A stretch of DNA of 64,000 bases from Hanleya hanleyi. Taxonomy: Eukaryota; Mollusca; Polyplacophora; Lepidopleurida; Hanleyidae. The position numbers were made by a program, and so were the translations under genes. The stretch covers positions 1 through 64,000 of the forward strand of contig JAVTVY010017336.1 in NCBI GenBank assembly GCA_036873755.1. The letters run 5' to 3'. This document shows positions 44,030 to 56,582 of the stretch, one piece after another. The notes beneath the pieces were generated by a model. It did no database searches and was not told where the DNA came from. It saw nothing but the letters and a program-made list of their open reading frames with translations. Positions within the stretch are counted from its first letter, which is position 1. Each line of letters starts with the position of its first letter.

Positions 44030-47000
44030 GGGGGTAGTCCATAGTTGCGGATTTTTGGTCCCCCTCAAAATCTTTGAAATTAATATTCCACCAGGTTTGA
44101 CCCCATGAGAATTGTTATTGGCTTATTGTTTATTAATATTTGTAATATCATTCAATTGACTGGTTGATTTGCTTCAAATCAGTACATGGCATTTTCCCAG
44201 TTACATTGGCCCATGCATCATTATGTAGATGGAAATGCGAAAGTGTGGCTGTAAATTGGGGCCTTTTTCCGCTTGCGAGCTCATGGTATATTTTACAGTG
44301 GGAAAATGAGCTTGAAAACGGCATGGTCGACCCCTATTTTCTTTGCTAATTTTTGTTGATCCTTCGACTGGGCACAGTGTCGGTGAGTTTCTTAACAATC
44401 GATTGTCAAGTGTTTTCTGTGATGGGGAGAGAATATGACCTATTTTGGACCAAATTTAGAGGATTTTCCTGAAGTTTGGGGCATGTTCAGTAGGGGTTAT
44501 GGGGACCCCGATTTCGGTCAGCTATGCTTACATTGGCTTCATGGCAAGAGCCTACTCTTTCAGAAAATATATAGTTTTATGGGGGTTCTCCCAAAACATG
44601 GTTGCTGTTTAGCATATAATGAACCAGCCTACTGTTCAATTTCAGATGCCTTGGCTCTTCTATAGACTGCAACCTATATGACAGAACAGGCATTTTCTCA
44701 TATAACATTAAATTTGCATATCTGACTCAAAATTTTGCATCCAGCACTAATATTGTTTACTATCAAGTTGAACACAATTCAAAACAATGCTATTCACCCC
44801 CAACACAGGACTGAAATTATTAAACCAGCACAGGGGCTTGGGCTAGAAAGTGGAGGGGGGGATAACTCTTAGCATGCCAGGGAAATATCTGTTACAATGT
44901 GTGTAGTACCGCCAACATCAATGTTGGTGCTGGGGGTGGGGGGGGGGTGTAGGGTTATTTCAATTGTCCCGGGACTTTTTCAAAAGTTTTAGTGTCACAG
45001 AATAATTCCCGGGACCATTAAAACAGCCCTACGCCCCCATCCCCACCTCATTGAACCAGCATGAGAGTTGGGAATACTGCACACAATGTAACAGATATTC
45101 CCCTGCCATGCTAAGAGATATCCCCCCCCCCTTCTAGCCCAAGCCCCTGTGCTGGTTTAATAATCCCAGTCCTGTGTTGGGTGTGAATATCATTGTTTTG
45201 AATTGTGTTTAACATAATAGTAAACAATATTAGTACTGGATGCAACATTTTCAGTCAGATATATTCAAATATGACATAGCGGTCTAGCCTGAAAAAATGG
45301 CGTCGCAAAAACTGTTAAAATATGAATGGGGTAGGGGGAAAGGTGTGGCTCTGTTTTATCTTAATATGACTTTCAACCATTGACTGTCATATACCGTTAT
45401 ACTTGTACAGACCCATAGATTGAAGGGAGTAGATAAAAATAAATCCACAAAAAGTACCCCTCACCTAAAGGGGGTAGTCCACAGTTGCGGATTTTTGGTC
45501 CCCCTCAAAATCTTTGAAATTAATATTCCACCAGGTTTGACCCCATGAGAATTTTTATTGGCTTATTGTTTATTAATATTTGTAATATCATTCAGTTGAC
45601 TGGTTGATTTGCTTCAAATCAGTACATGGTATTTTGCCAGTTACATTGGCCCATGCTTCATTATGTAGATGGAAATGCGAAAGTGTGGCTGTAAATTGCG
45701 GCCTTTTCCGCTTGCGAGCTCATGGTATATTTTACAGTGGGAAAATGAGCTTGAAAACGGCACTGTCGACCCCCTATTTTCTTTGCTAATTTTTGTTGAT
45801 CCTTCGACTGGGCACAGTGTCGGTGAGTTTCTTAACAATCGATTGTCAAGTTTTTTCTGTGATGGGGAGAGAATATGACCTATTTTGGACCAAATTTAGA
45901 GGATTTTGCTGAAGTTTGGGGCATGTTCAGCAGGGGTTATGGGGACCCCCATTTCGGTCAGCTATGCTTACATCTGTCTCGGCTTCATGGCAAGAGCCTA
46001 CTCTTTCAGAAAATAAATAGTGTTATGGGGGTTCTCCCAAAACATGGTTGCTGTTTAGCATATAATGAACCAGCCTACTGTTCAATTTCAGATGCCTTGG
46101 CTCTTCTATAGACTGCAACCTATATGACAGAACAGGCATTTTCTCATATAACATTAAATTTGCATATCTGGCTCAAAATTATTTTTTACTATCAAGTTGA
46201 ACACAATTCAAAACAATGATATTCACCCCCAACACAGGAGTGGGGGGTTATTTCAATTGTCCCGGGACTTTTTCAAAAGTTTTAGTGTCACAGAATAATT
46301 CCCGGGACCATTAAAACAGCCCTACGTCCCCACCCCCACCTCATTGAACCAGCATTAGAGTTGAGAATACTGCACACAATGTAACAGATATTCTCCCGCC
46401 ATGCTAAGAGATATCGCCCCCCCTTATAGCCCAAGCCCCTGTGCTGGTTTAATAATCCCAGTCCTGTGTTGGGTGTGAATATCATTGTTTTGAATTGTGT
46501 TTAACATAATAGTAAACAATATTAGCACTGGATGCAAAATTTTCAGTCAGATATATTCAAATATGACATAGTGGTCTAGCCTGAAAAAATGGCGTCGCAA
46601 AAACTGTTAAAATATGAATGGGGTAGGGGGAAAGGTGTGGCTCTGTTTTATCTTAATATGACTTTCAACCATTGACTGTCATATACCGTTATACTTATAC
46701 AGACCCATAGATTGAAGGGAGTAGATAAAAATAAATCCACAAAAAGTACCCCTCACCTAAAGCGGGTAGTCCACAGTTGCGGATTTTTGGTCCCCCTCAA
46801 AATCTTTGAAATTAATATTCCACCAGCCTTGACCCCATGAGAATTTTTATTGGCTTATTGTTAATTAATATTTGTAATATCATTCAGTTGACTGGTTGAT
46901 TTGCTTCAAATCAGACATGGTATTTTGCCAGTTACATTGGCCCATGCTTCATTATGTAGATGGAAACGCGAAAGCGTGGCTGTAAATTGGGGCCTTTTTC

Positions 47001-47548
47001 CGCTTGCGGGCTCATGGTATATTTTACAGTGGGAAAATGAGCTTGAAAACGGCATGGCCGACCCCCTATTTTCTTTGCTAATTTTTGTTTATCCTTCGAC
47101 TGGGCACAGTGTCGGTGAGTTTCTTAACAAATCATTGTCAAGTTTTTTCTGTGATGGGGAGAGAATATGACCTATTTTGGACCAAATTTAGAGGATTTTG
47201 CTGAAGTTTGGGGCATGTTCAGTAGGGGTTATGGAGACCCCGATTTCGGTCAGCTATGCTTACATCTGTCTCGGCTTCATGGCAAGAGCCTACTCTTTCA
47301 GAAAATAAATAGTGTTATGGGGGTTCTCCCAAAACATGGTTGCTGTTTAGCATATAATGAACCAGCTTACTGTTCAATTTCAGATGCCTTGGCTCTTCTA
47401 TAGACTGCAACCTATATGACAGAACAGGCATTTTCTCATATAACATTAAATTTGCATATCTGACTCAAAATTTTGCACCCAGCACTAATATTGTTTACTA
47501 TCAAGTTGAACACAATTCAAAACAATGCTATTCACCCCCAACACAGGA
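44030..47548 (+). repeat. Three tandem copies of a 1.3-1.4-kb unit
   Basis: GGTAGTCCA-AGTTGCGGATTT starts near 44032, 45472 and 46764. Unit 1 is 1440 bp and unit 2 is 1292 bp. Unit 3 is cut after CAACACAGGAG at 47548. The units are nearly identical. Each carries a 76-78-codon frame (44435-44665, 45875-46111, 47167-47403; MTYFGPNLEDF...ISDALALL). In units 2 and 3 an upstream frame ends at ATGA, overlapping the start of this one. Unit 1 has a 6-bp in-frame deletion in the second frame. Single-base indels break the upstream frame in units 1 and 2. No recognised domain; the coding status is doubtful. Confidence 0.8.
44700..45285. repeat. Large palindrome inside unit 1
   Basis: Arms of about 275 bp (about 44700-44975 and 45010-45285) are inverted around a loop of about 35 bases flanked by TCCCGGGA / CCCGGGA. 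Matching blocks include AACACAATTCAAAACAATG, CCAGCACAGGGGCTTGGGCT and GTAGGG. In unit 2 about 150 bp of the left arm are deleted after CAACACAGGAG (46239). Unit 3 ends at the same word. Confidence 0.8.
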
Positions 47549-48239
47549 GTATTGCTCATAATTTGAGCACATTCTTCTCATAAACTGACCCCTCACCCCC
47601 TCCACCACTTCATTGTCAAAGAAAATGAATAAAATATTGAAAAGAAATAGAACTGGGTTTGCATTTCGAAATATCAGTATTGGTGGACATTTGGACATCA
47701 CAAGTAGGAAAACAGCCAGTTGTGATATGAGAAAGTATAAAAGGGCGCAGGTATTGTGCTATAAACATGGCCAGTGACCCACGATTAACTCACCATAAAC
47801 CACATCAAAGGACCACAAAGGACCGACATTGTTGTATATTGTATAGGTATGAGTTTATCTTATTCAATGTTGGGACGAAGCAGACAGAAGTCACGGGCAA
47901 GTTTTCCTTTCAGTTGTTGTGTTTACTTGAAAACGTACATAATACACAATCCGGAGTCGATAAAAAAATAGCCTGAATGCATTCTTACCTCAGAATAGAT
48001 CTCTCGGTGTGAATAAAGTCACGCTATTAATTTCAGTTTGAGTGACGATTAGTACAAGTTAGATGTCCATAGACATGTATGTACTTGCTATAAGCAACAG
48101 TTCTGAGATCAGTTACTCCTTTCACAAAACTTGCTGGGTGTAATTAGGCGTAATCATCTCAAGTTCCCATCCAAACCAGGGCTAATTTGCAACGGATTCT
48201 TTGTCTGTGGTCAGTCGACGGGAACTATAACTTGCAGTT
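47549..48239. other. Intergenic; TATA-like site near 47736
   Basis: TATAAAAG at 47736-47743 lies about 30 bp before an ATG (47767) that opens a 69-codon frame with a donor-like ATAG/GTATGAG inside. No domain, and the ATG is too close to the expected start site for a normal leader. I do not call a gene. Confidence 0.25.
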
Positions 48240-48312
48240 TTGAACGAATTTGGAATAGGATAACGAGAGGTCGTGAATTCGAATCCAATGGCGGCATAAA
48301 TAGGATCTGAAC
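48240..48312 (+). mobile_element. tRNA-SINE head relic
   Basis: GAGAGGTCGTGAATTCGAAT followed by CC carries a box B-like GAATTCGAATCC in the usual SINE setting (GAGGTCGTG before box B). A box A-like GGATAACGAGAGG is just upstream. The body and tail are not recognisable. Confidence 0.45.
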
Positions 48313-51300
48313 AACAACCCATGACAGTATAGGACTTGTTACAAACATCACTAGATCTAGCTCTTCAGACTATAAATCCTATGGGACATAAGAGATATGT
48401 CACATATTGCATAATTCTTAAGTTTTTTTTATGGAAACCTAAAGTTTATTTGATACATTTTTTATGATAATACAAACATTAACTTTTGAAAGAAAAATAC
48501 CACATCTCTATCATCAGTGTGATTCTTGGCATCCGGGTACAGAATATGTAGTATATAGACATCAAATCTGCTCCTATTTGAGGAAATGTAGATGGGAGGG
48601 ACTGAGGGTTTTCTAAATCTTGTGTAAGGGATGTATGAGCATGGACCTTGGAACTTTGACCTGGGATATTGGTCACGTTTCCTTTTATGGACGTAGCACA
48701 GTAACGCCCGTCAACGCCAAGTTTAACGTTTCAAAGCCCTAGTGAGATGGCTCTGAAGCGCTAATTGGTCTAAATGATCACGACGGATTGACCCTAATTC
48801 ATCAAATTACGGTTTGTTGCTGATTGGACAAGAGAGCCGAGATTACGTCTAACGGACAAGAGCGAACATGTCCGATGACAGACGCAACACCAAGTGGCGG
48901 TTTCTGATTGAACAAGAGCAGACGACGATGTGTCGGATACACGAAAAAGAGCATCAATTGTAAGCATACCCAACGCGGCTACCTCGCTTGGGTAAGATGT
49001 GATGGAGGGGATAATAAATTATATTAAAACCTGTGAAGGTGTTGATGTTTCGTTCTCCCATCTGTGACCAGGCACAGGGGTGTGTATATGCGTGCAGGGG
49101 ATCTTACTTTCCAGCCTTAGGGCGTCACTGCGTAATCTATAAGACGGCCGTTGAGCACCGCCTCGACCACCAACAACACCAGCGTCATTGGTTCACATGC
49201 GACGTTACATGATGACTTCTCATCACTCCTTCTCCCACTCACTCACTCGCTCACTCACTCGCTCAATCACTCACCGACTCACTTCAACGAGCGAGTCAAG
49301 ACGACCTTCTGTACGACCTATTTGCAGCAAGGATATTCCATCTCTACCCCAAAAAACGCCCGCCATGTGTTTTCCTGTCAAGTGCGCATGCGCACGTAAA
49401 TTTTACCGCTGAAGTGAACCAGCGCAAAGACATGTTCCATCGTACGCTACAGCATGAAATGGGTAGCTCAAATGCACATACCCTGTACTTTTGTCTCAGA
49501 AGAAACAAATCGTTGGGTTTTCGACTTTTTTTGCGATATTTCCTGTACGTACGTTTTTTTCGGATTTTTTCCGGAATTGTACTTTTGCATCCACCTCGCA
49601 TTGTAACATCATCGCTTATTGCGTTATTTCCCTCTATTACAGAAGGAGACCATTGTGGCGTAATCGCTTAATACTTTATTGTCTTCTATTATAAAAGGTT
49701 CCATAGGACAGTTTTCGAGACCCTTCCAAATACTAGGGAAATTAATCTTTCACAACTGCTGGAGAAACTATAGTGATAACTGGCATTTCTGCAACATCAG
49801 GTTGCAACGTATTGAGGAGGCTAAGAATTGTAGAATTGTGAACTTTTTTTCTGTAGAAAGTCAATTGTCACTAGTAATATATATTTCCATAAAACATATA
49901 GGGGGAAATGGGACTGGAACGAGCTGAGTGAAACTAGACCGACCGACACAGACCAGACAGTAGCGGGCCTGATGTTCAGTAAGGCGTACTCATTGTTATT
50001 TTTTAAATGCGAGAAGGCCAGATTGCGACTTATATTCTGTACCTGAACCTGTACGAATACCACTGACGGAGGATTTATGGATTGTTTTCTCTCAAAAGTG
50101 ATCAATTCTCTCATGATTATTAAGTTTACCGATCATGTTATGGTTTACATTAAAAAGTCTTTCATATTTGAGGAGCTTTACATATGCCTGCTTATCACAG
50201 GTTTTATAATTGAAAATACATGACAGTGTTTGCCAGTGAACATCAGAGGGCAATTGTTTGACATATTCACATATGTTGTGTCGTGGGAAATGTTCGTAAA
50301 CGCAGAACTTGATTATTTGAAATGTATACGAGTAAATACTTTGCCAACGTTTGCTCTAGAAGTGTAAAATGACAAACAAAAAGACACAACGAAGCGAGAG
50401 GATTATTGGATTAATACGAGCATATCCTTGATTTAAAAATAAGCTCAGATAATTCCTGTTGTAATATAACAGTTACCGACTGAAATGATATTGATATGTT
50501 ATTCAGTACACCAGTACGCCCTGCTTCATACTGGGAAAATGACTAAATAAAGTTTTCCAGAGTCAAAGAAACATAGTGCAGCTTTTTTAGAAACATTGCA
50601 TCACGGGATACATTCCTATTTCAAAGTATTTCATTGGTCAATCCATTTTTTTCAAACGGAAATGTGATATTTTCATTGGCTTGTTAAGAAAATTTAAAGA
50701 CAATTCAGCCATTCACAGAGTTTTTGTGAAGGTTAATTAACAGCATTCGATCAGTACAGGTTTGGTGGGCTATCGCCAACAACAACAACAACACCAGGAA
50801 TTAAATGGAAAAACGTCAATTCGAAGATTTTAAATCCGTTCTTATCAAACAAATCAAACATACCGTCCAACAAAGGAGGTTGTTGCTTCAAAAACATCTT
50901 CACTTACAAACATTCTAATATCATATCACTACCCAGTAGCCGGGACCCAATAACGTTTTGTAGCTACAACAGAATGAACTGAAAGTTCATTTGTTAACCA
51001 CCCACTCTTTCAGAGCAAACAATCAAGCAAAATTAGAATTCGAACATACATGTACAATCAGATTCTCAAAACAAATTCTTATTCACTTCATTTATATTGT
51101 AAGAGACCCGACCGGTATGTTTCGTGAGCTATTATAGCTGGTGCCAAAGTTGTTTTTTTTATTTCGTCTAATATTTTGACGGTACTGGAATGAAACCGAC
51201 TTCTTGTCCAATTATAGCAGATAAGCCTAAAGCCTATTGCACCATGGTAGGCTCATTGTGTTAGGGTCATAGATAAAAGCATATGATGTCACGTAGAAAT

Positions 51301-51829
51301 CAATGCTGTACCCACGCAATCCCCGCCCCTCCAACCCAGGCTCCAAAATTAAAACTTTACTACACACATAACGGATGATACACGTGATTGATTTGAGTAG
51401 ATTTCAGCGTTGACTTGAGACGAGCGAAACTATAGCTCCACCGTATATACAACAGTCAATCAGTTAATGACTGAGCTGATTAAATGTGTATAGCAGCCTG
51501 AATCGATTCCGCAAGTCGACAATTGACTGAAACAGAACTGTGAATAGAATCCCGATGAAATTATTTATTAATAAACTAGCCGAGAGTAGGTGAGAGAATT
51601 TATAAAAATACAACCAATTACGCACTTTATATCAATTATGTTGCGGCAAACCGTGAAAGTACATTGTTGAGATATTATCATGATTGAATTATTGATATTT
51701 AGCCTTGCAGAGGATTTTATGGGCAATTCATGGAAATAGATTACCTATATATCAACCATAGATGGAACTAAATTGGCTATGTAAGCGTAGGCCTAGCCTT
51801 TGATCATCTCTGCAATGGATATATTGTAG
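48313..51829. other. Intergenic, no supported gene
   Basis: Contents I can support: a (CACT/CGCT)n microsatellite at 49235-49283, and a perfect NRF1-type palindrome, TGCGCATGCGCA, at 49383-49394. Frames on both strands around 49344-49694 overlap each other and look like chance. CAACAACAACAACA near 50780 is a short simple repeat. Confidence 0.4.
49235..49283. repeat. CACT/CGCT microsatellite
   Basis: About twelve ACTC/GCTC tetramers with a few substitutions. Confidence 0.85.
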
Positions 51830-52042
51830 TACCGGTGTGAAAGAAACGGTGGTCCCTCAGATATGAGTGTCCGCTTGCTACGCTTAACCCAGCCCGGACA
51901 CTGACATCTGAAAAGGATCACTTGGATATCAGAGCCCGCCCTAAGTAAAACCATGGAGCTATAATTCGATTTATAGCTCCATGGTAAAACATAGGAGACC
52001 GGGCACTGGTATATGGGGATCACCGTTTCTATCACACCGGTA
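51830..52042. mobile_element. 213-bp TA-type MITE with an internal hairpin
   Basis: The ends are TACCGGTGTGAAAGAAACGG and its inverse, CCGTTTCTATCACACCGGTA (about 22 bp, near-perfect). They could include a TA target duplication, as in Tc1/mariner-type MITEs. Inside, ACCATGGAGCTATA (51950-51963) and TATAGCTCCATGGT (51972-51985) form a perfect 14-bp hairpin with an 8-base loop. No coding frame. Confidence 0.72.
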
Positions 52043-52230
52043 CATATCCGCATAAGTTCAGATGAATCCTAATTCCGAGAGTATTTATCAAGGTGTTTAT
52101 GGCGATTCCAACAATTGCTTAGCGTCGTTAAATCTATCATATAAGCCCGTATCGAAATAGTGTTACGATACCCAAGATTTTGTGAAGCTAATGCGGCCGT
52201 ATGGCAAGCCGTTTTACTTTTTATTCAGTA

Positions 52231-52593
52231 TTTGGTGATATCATCAAATATTTGCTGATATCATGAAATGATTTACTGATATCATCAAATATTTGCTGAT
52301 ATCAACAAATAATTGCTGATATCAGCAAATATTTGTTGATATCAGCAAACATTTGCTGATATCACCAAACCATTTGATGATATCTGCAACTGATTTGCTG
52401 ATATCATCAAATGATTTGCTGATATCAGCAAATCATTTGACGATATCATCAAAAACGCTTTATTTGTTGATATCAGCAAATGATTTGCTGATATCATCGA
52501 ATGATTTGATGATATCAGCAATTGATTTGCTGATATCAGCAAATGATTTGATGATATCAGCAAATACTTTATATTTGATGATATCATTAAATA
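52231..52593. repeat. GATATC-phased 20-21-bp array, cluster 1
   Basis: Seventeen or so units of the type GATATCAGCAAATGATTTGCT, each with the palindrome GATATC every 20-21 bp (longer, about 26-28 bp, where CTTTATATTTG-like segments intervene). The unit itself is close to a palindrome, so both strands keep open frames (ISSN / ISAN repeats); these are not genes. Confidence 0.9.
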
Positions 52594-53550
52594 TGGTGGA
52601 AGGTCAAAGTATGAACCATAACATGGAAGGCTCCCTGTTCAGAATGACAATAAACTTCGTCACAGCGCATGTTCCGTTTCACAGGCTCGCTCCACTATTT
52701 CTGCCCCCATTAGCGGCGGTTGACCTGTAGGTCCTGACCATTAACCACTGTGGTGGACCTACCTCGCACACGAGTTTCTGTGTACATCCGACCGGACCCC
52801 CGGCACGGTCAACATAGATATAACACAGAATTGAAAAGTGATCGGAATGTTCAACAAATAGCGCTTGAGATCATACTGAATTTACAGGGGACATGCTTAG
52901 ATAAATAATGTCACACAACTGTTTCAATCTGTATCGGCTTTAGTACTATTTGATTACAGTACCCACATCATATAAAGATAAAAAGAAGCCATATGACTTC
53001 ATTGAGGCTTGGTTAGTTCTGTCTTTATCGTAAGAGCCTGGTCTCCTGTTACGGGTCAGTAAAGGGTCATAGAGATTAATTTATTGTTGTATGTGCGGCT
53101 ATGCCTTATCTCCTGCCCTAAAAGCTAACCAGTGAAGAAGCACGACAATCGGCTCTGCCTTAATATACCATGCTCCATGCTGACCGGCTTTCCCGAAATC
53201 ATTATCCCCTTTCGCCTCACCCCGATTATACTCAAATGCAGATCTAACGAATTTGTGTCTACAAGTCAATAACCCGCGATGGAAAAGTTTATCTTCCCTG
53301 CTGTATATTTATTTGAATGCCCTTATATTCATGATTCTCTTTGTCATTTATTAGTAAAGTTTGGCGTAAGGTATATGCCAGACGTTTGATAGGTTTTATT
53401 GTTATTGTCTGGTTCTTTAAGTACCATAATAGATATTGCATGTGATTTGTCGGTAGATAGCTTTATCACAAGGTATAAATTATCAAACAACAGGATGAGA
53501 AGGGAGCAGCCATTAACGTTTAGGCTTATTTTCACGTTCCGCCATATTCA
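52594..53550. other. Spacer between the two GATATC clusters
   Basis: Unique sequence with no supported gene. A minus-strand frame at 53344-53535 has no domain. Confidence 0.4.
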
Positions 53551-53758
53551 ATGATATCATCAAATTATTTGCTGATATCAGCAAATCACTCGATTTGATG
53601 ATACCATCAAATTATTTGCTGATATCATCAAACCATTTGGTGATATCATTAAATCATTTGGTGATATCAGCAAATCGACTGATTTAGTGATATCAGCAAA
53701 TCATTTGATGATATCAGCAAATCATTTGATGATATCATCAAATCATTTGAAGATATAA
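53551..53758. repeat. GATATC-phased array, cluster 2
   Basis: About nine further units of the same 20-21-bp type (GATATCATCAAATCATTTG variants), with one GATACC decay. It lies about 960 bp from cluster 1. Confidence 0.9.
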
Positions 53759-53759
53759 T

Positions 53760-56420
53760 GTACTGTAATGTACTGTAACATAAATGTAGACACCAAGGTA
53801 ATGTAAACTAAACTGTACAGTATCGATTTCCCCAATTGAAGCTAAGCCTTAGGAAAGATACAGATGGTGTTGTAGAGGCAGTCCGACTGTGTTACATTAA
53901 TTATAACTGCCAAGAAAGTGCCAATCTAATTTTAACACTTTGACAAGTGTTATGTATCTGTTGTGGACCATATGTTTGTAAGTGATACAGGTGTCAAACC
54001 ATCAAAGTTGCGTTATTCTCTCTTTACTCCATCCTTGGCCAAGATGAGGAGACGTGTTCAAATCTGATCCCAGTTGTGTATACATGTAGCTGGAATTATA
54101 TCGTGAAATCATATCACATGTGTGTATCACCGCTGGTGTTGTTTTGATAAATAAAAAGAAGTGTTATTTTGTTGGTACCGTGGATACAGATCGTAAAATC
54201 TAGAGAATAATATACTAATGAAAATAAATGTCATACAATGAGCGGATCAAACTACACACAAAATGAGCGGAAGTCCTTAATTCTATTCCCGACGGCGTGT
54301 ACGATGTAACGGCTTACTAGAAACTTCCAACAATGCATTCGTAAATTCCATTAAATCAAGTGTAAAATTACTTGATTAATCAGTCAGGCGACCAAATGGT
54401 ACTCAGCCACCTTATACAATAGGATCAATAACTATTCCCCTGATTGATAATTAATTAACCCGACCAACTGCCCATTATAATCAACATCAGACAATTGGTG
54501 GACAGTGCCTGACCGGGTTCGGCTATTCTCTGGTCACTTAGCTGAGAACAATCCATAGTCAATATTTCTGTACAGCTTCGTGTAGAGTTTGAGATAATGC
54601 CTTATTTATTGTCCTTTATTCTGAATAATTTCAACACAATGCCCGATGCAGAAGGTCCGAAAAATGCCTCGAAATGTTCGCAGCAACATCAAAACTGGTG
54701 CGAATTTGACAAATTCTGATATCTATAGCTCTAAACTTATACCGAAAATCAAAACCATTAAAACTGTATCGAATGTACAAACAGGCTCATGACTGAGCTG
54801 ATACGCAGACGCAAGCTGGCTTATTCTACCCCCAGCACACAATCGCTCTCTAAAATGTTGAGGCGGGAGATTCTGTCCTCTTCTTTCACAAGTCAGCCTA
54901 CGTTACTGGAGATGACTTCATGAATCTGTAACAAACAGTTCGTTATATTTGTTCTTGTTTAGCTTTCGAAATACATCTATTTGAGTGTTATAACTGTCAA
55001 TTCAAATCACGATACTAAGACGGTAGGCTCACTGACGGTAGTAGAATATTGGAACTATCGGGTGGCCATGGTCGGGCCATAGATAAATAACTATCAAGCT
55101 TAAGGTCAACGGCAATGCAAACCTGCAGTGGTTGTATAATCACCGTTTGAAAATAGAAAGGCATGTTCCATGGAAAGTCGTCAACATGCTATGGAAAATC
55201 ACTTCTTAATTAATTCCATTGGTGATATATTTGAGAAATATTTTATAATTTTTTAAGGATTATTTCCTTGTATCGTTTCTTATAATAAAGATATAAAACT
55301 CGAGAAAGAGAATTAATAACACAGCAGCAGAATTCATACCCGAGACCACTCTCAACGCCGAGATACCATATACTGTGGCGGCTCAGCCTGAATTAGGAGT
55401 TATACAATTAACATCAAATGTATTTTCATACAGCGCAACAAATGTATTTTCATACAATGTACATACGTAGTGCTATGATCTTCTTATATTTCGCATCGCT
55501 GGTAGAAGGTATCCTTGCACCTAGGATAAAAGAAAAGATATCAGAACGGACCATCGTATAACATGTTTTGCACTGGTTTATAGGAATTTGAAAGTCGTAA
55601 AATGCTACAAGCTGAATACCGATATAAATGGTAACCGATTACGAATCCATTAAAATGGTAGATGAGAAATGTATACCGATGGACGGAATTTTGAAAATAT
55701 ATTTTATGAAGAAGTGTGTCGAATAAATGCAAACATAACTCTCGCATCAAATCATTACATCTTCAGTAAACCTTTGAGCTGGAGACACCGGTAAAAATGT
55801 TCGGGGCCGGAAGAGAATTAATTTTGACGGTAGATTGGAAATGCACTGTAGACGGAATTTTTAAATATAATTTATTTAATGGTGTTTCAAACAAATGCAA
55901 TCATATCTTTTGCATCGTGTTGTGCAACTCCAAGAAAACGTATCTTGAAACATTATTATGGAAGTGTGCGCAGGTGCTGACATTAGCTTATTAAATAGTT
56001 CCAATAATTTATTACAAATATGTATGATTTTAATTTTGTGATACTGAATATTAAGTCTAAAAGCGCTTCAATATGTTTATATTAACAGCGGCGAGCTGAG
56101 GCCCGTTTCCCAGGCGGTCACTTTACAATGGTAGGAATGTGCTACAAAACACGGTGTTCAAAACCCAATAATGGAGTAATGGGGCATTCACGGGGTGTCA
56201 ATCTTTATTGACGGAGGGTTAACCAGGGGAGGGGAACCAACCTGCATTTCTCTGCCATTCTTTACCATATGAGCATGCGCGTACAGGTATGAACAAGTGC
56301 GAGTCTCAAGTGGTGTTTTAGTCAATAGCGGTAGTACTTAATTTGCCCGGCTAGCATGCGTTAGCGTGCAGTCCCTCCTGACAGCTAAAGAATGACTGAC
56401 CGGCCCACTGCGTCAGGGCT
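53760..56420. other. Intergenic, upstream of the four-coding-exon gene
   Basis: AT-rich sequence with many stops and no repeat or gene that I can support. GAGCATGCGCGTAC at 56271-56284 resembles an NRF1 site and may belong to the promoter of the next gene. Confidence 0.35.
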
Positions 56421-56429
56421 CTGCTCGTG

Positions 56430-56582
56430 TGCAGGTATTTGACAGGTCACCTTCAGGTACCGTTACTTCGGATCTGTCATCGGAGTCGAGCGGGTCTCGA
56501 CCGGGCAGAATATTAGTACCGTTAACATGCCACTATATCAGTAGACTGGACAAGAAGAACACCGGCTTGTTTTCTAATACAG
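56430..56582 (+). other. 5' UTR exon of the next gene
   Basis: This GC-richer stretch ends at a strong donor, AATACAG/GTAAGTTTG (56582/56583). An open frame crosses it, but when spliced to the acceptor at 57505 (GCATTTTACAG) it hits a stop within nine codons, so the exon is non-coding or carries a short upstream ORF. The transcription start is not resolved. Confidence 0.5.

Noticed and set aside
47736..47976. TATA-driven small gene
   Set aside because: The ATG falls at the expected transcription start, and the 69-residue product has no features.
52342..52730. Frames made of ISSN/ISAN repeats, resembling a repetitive protein
   Set aside because: The GATATC unit lacks stops in two frames on each strand; the two strands encode near-identical peptides, as expected for a palindromic repeat.
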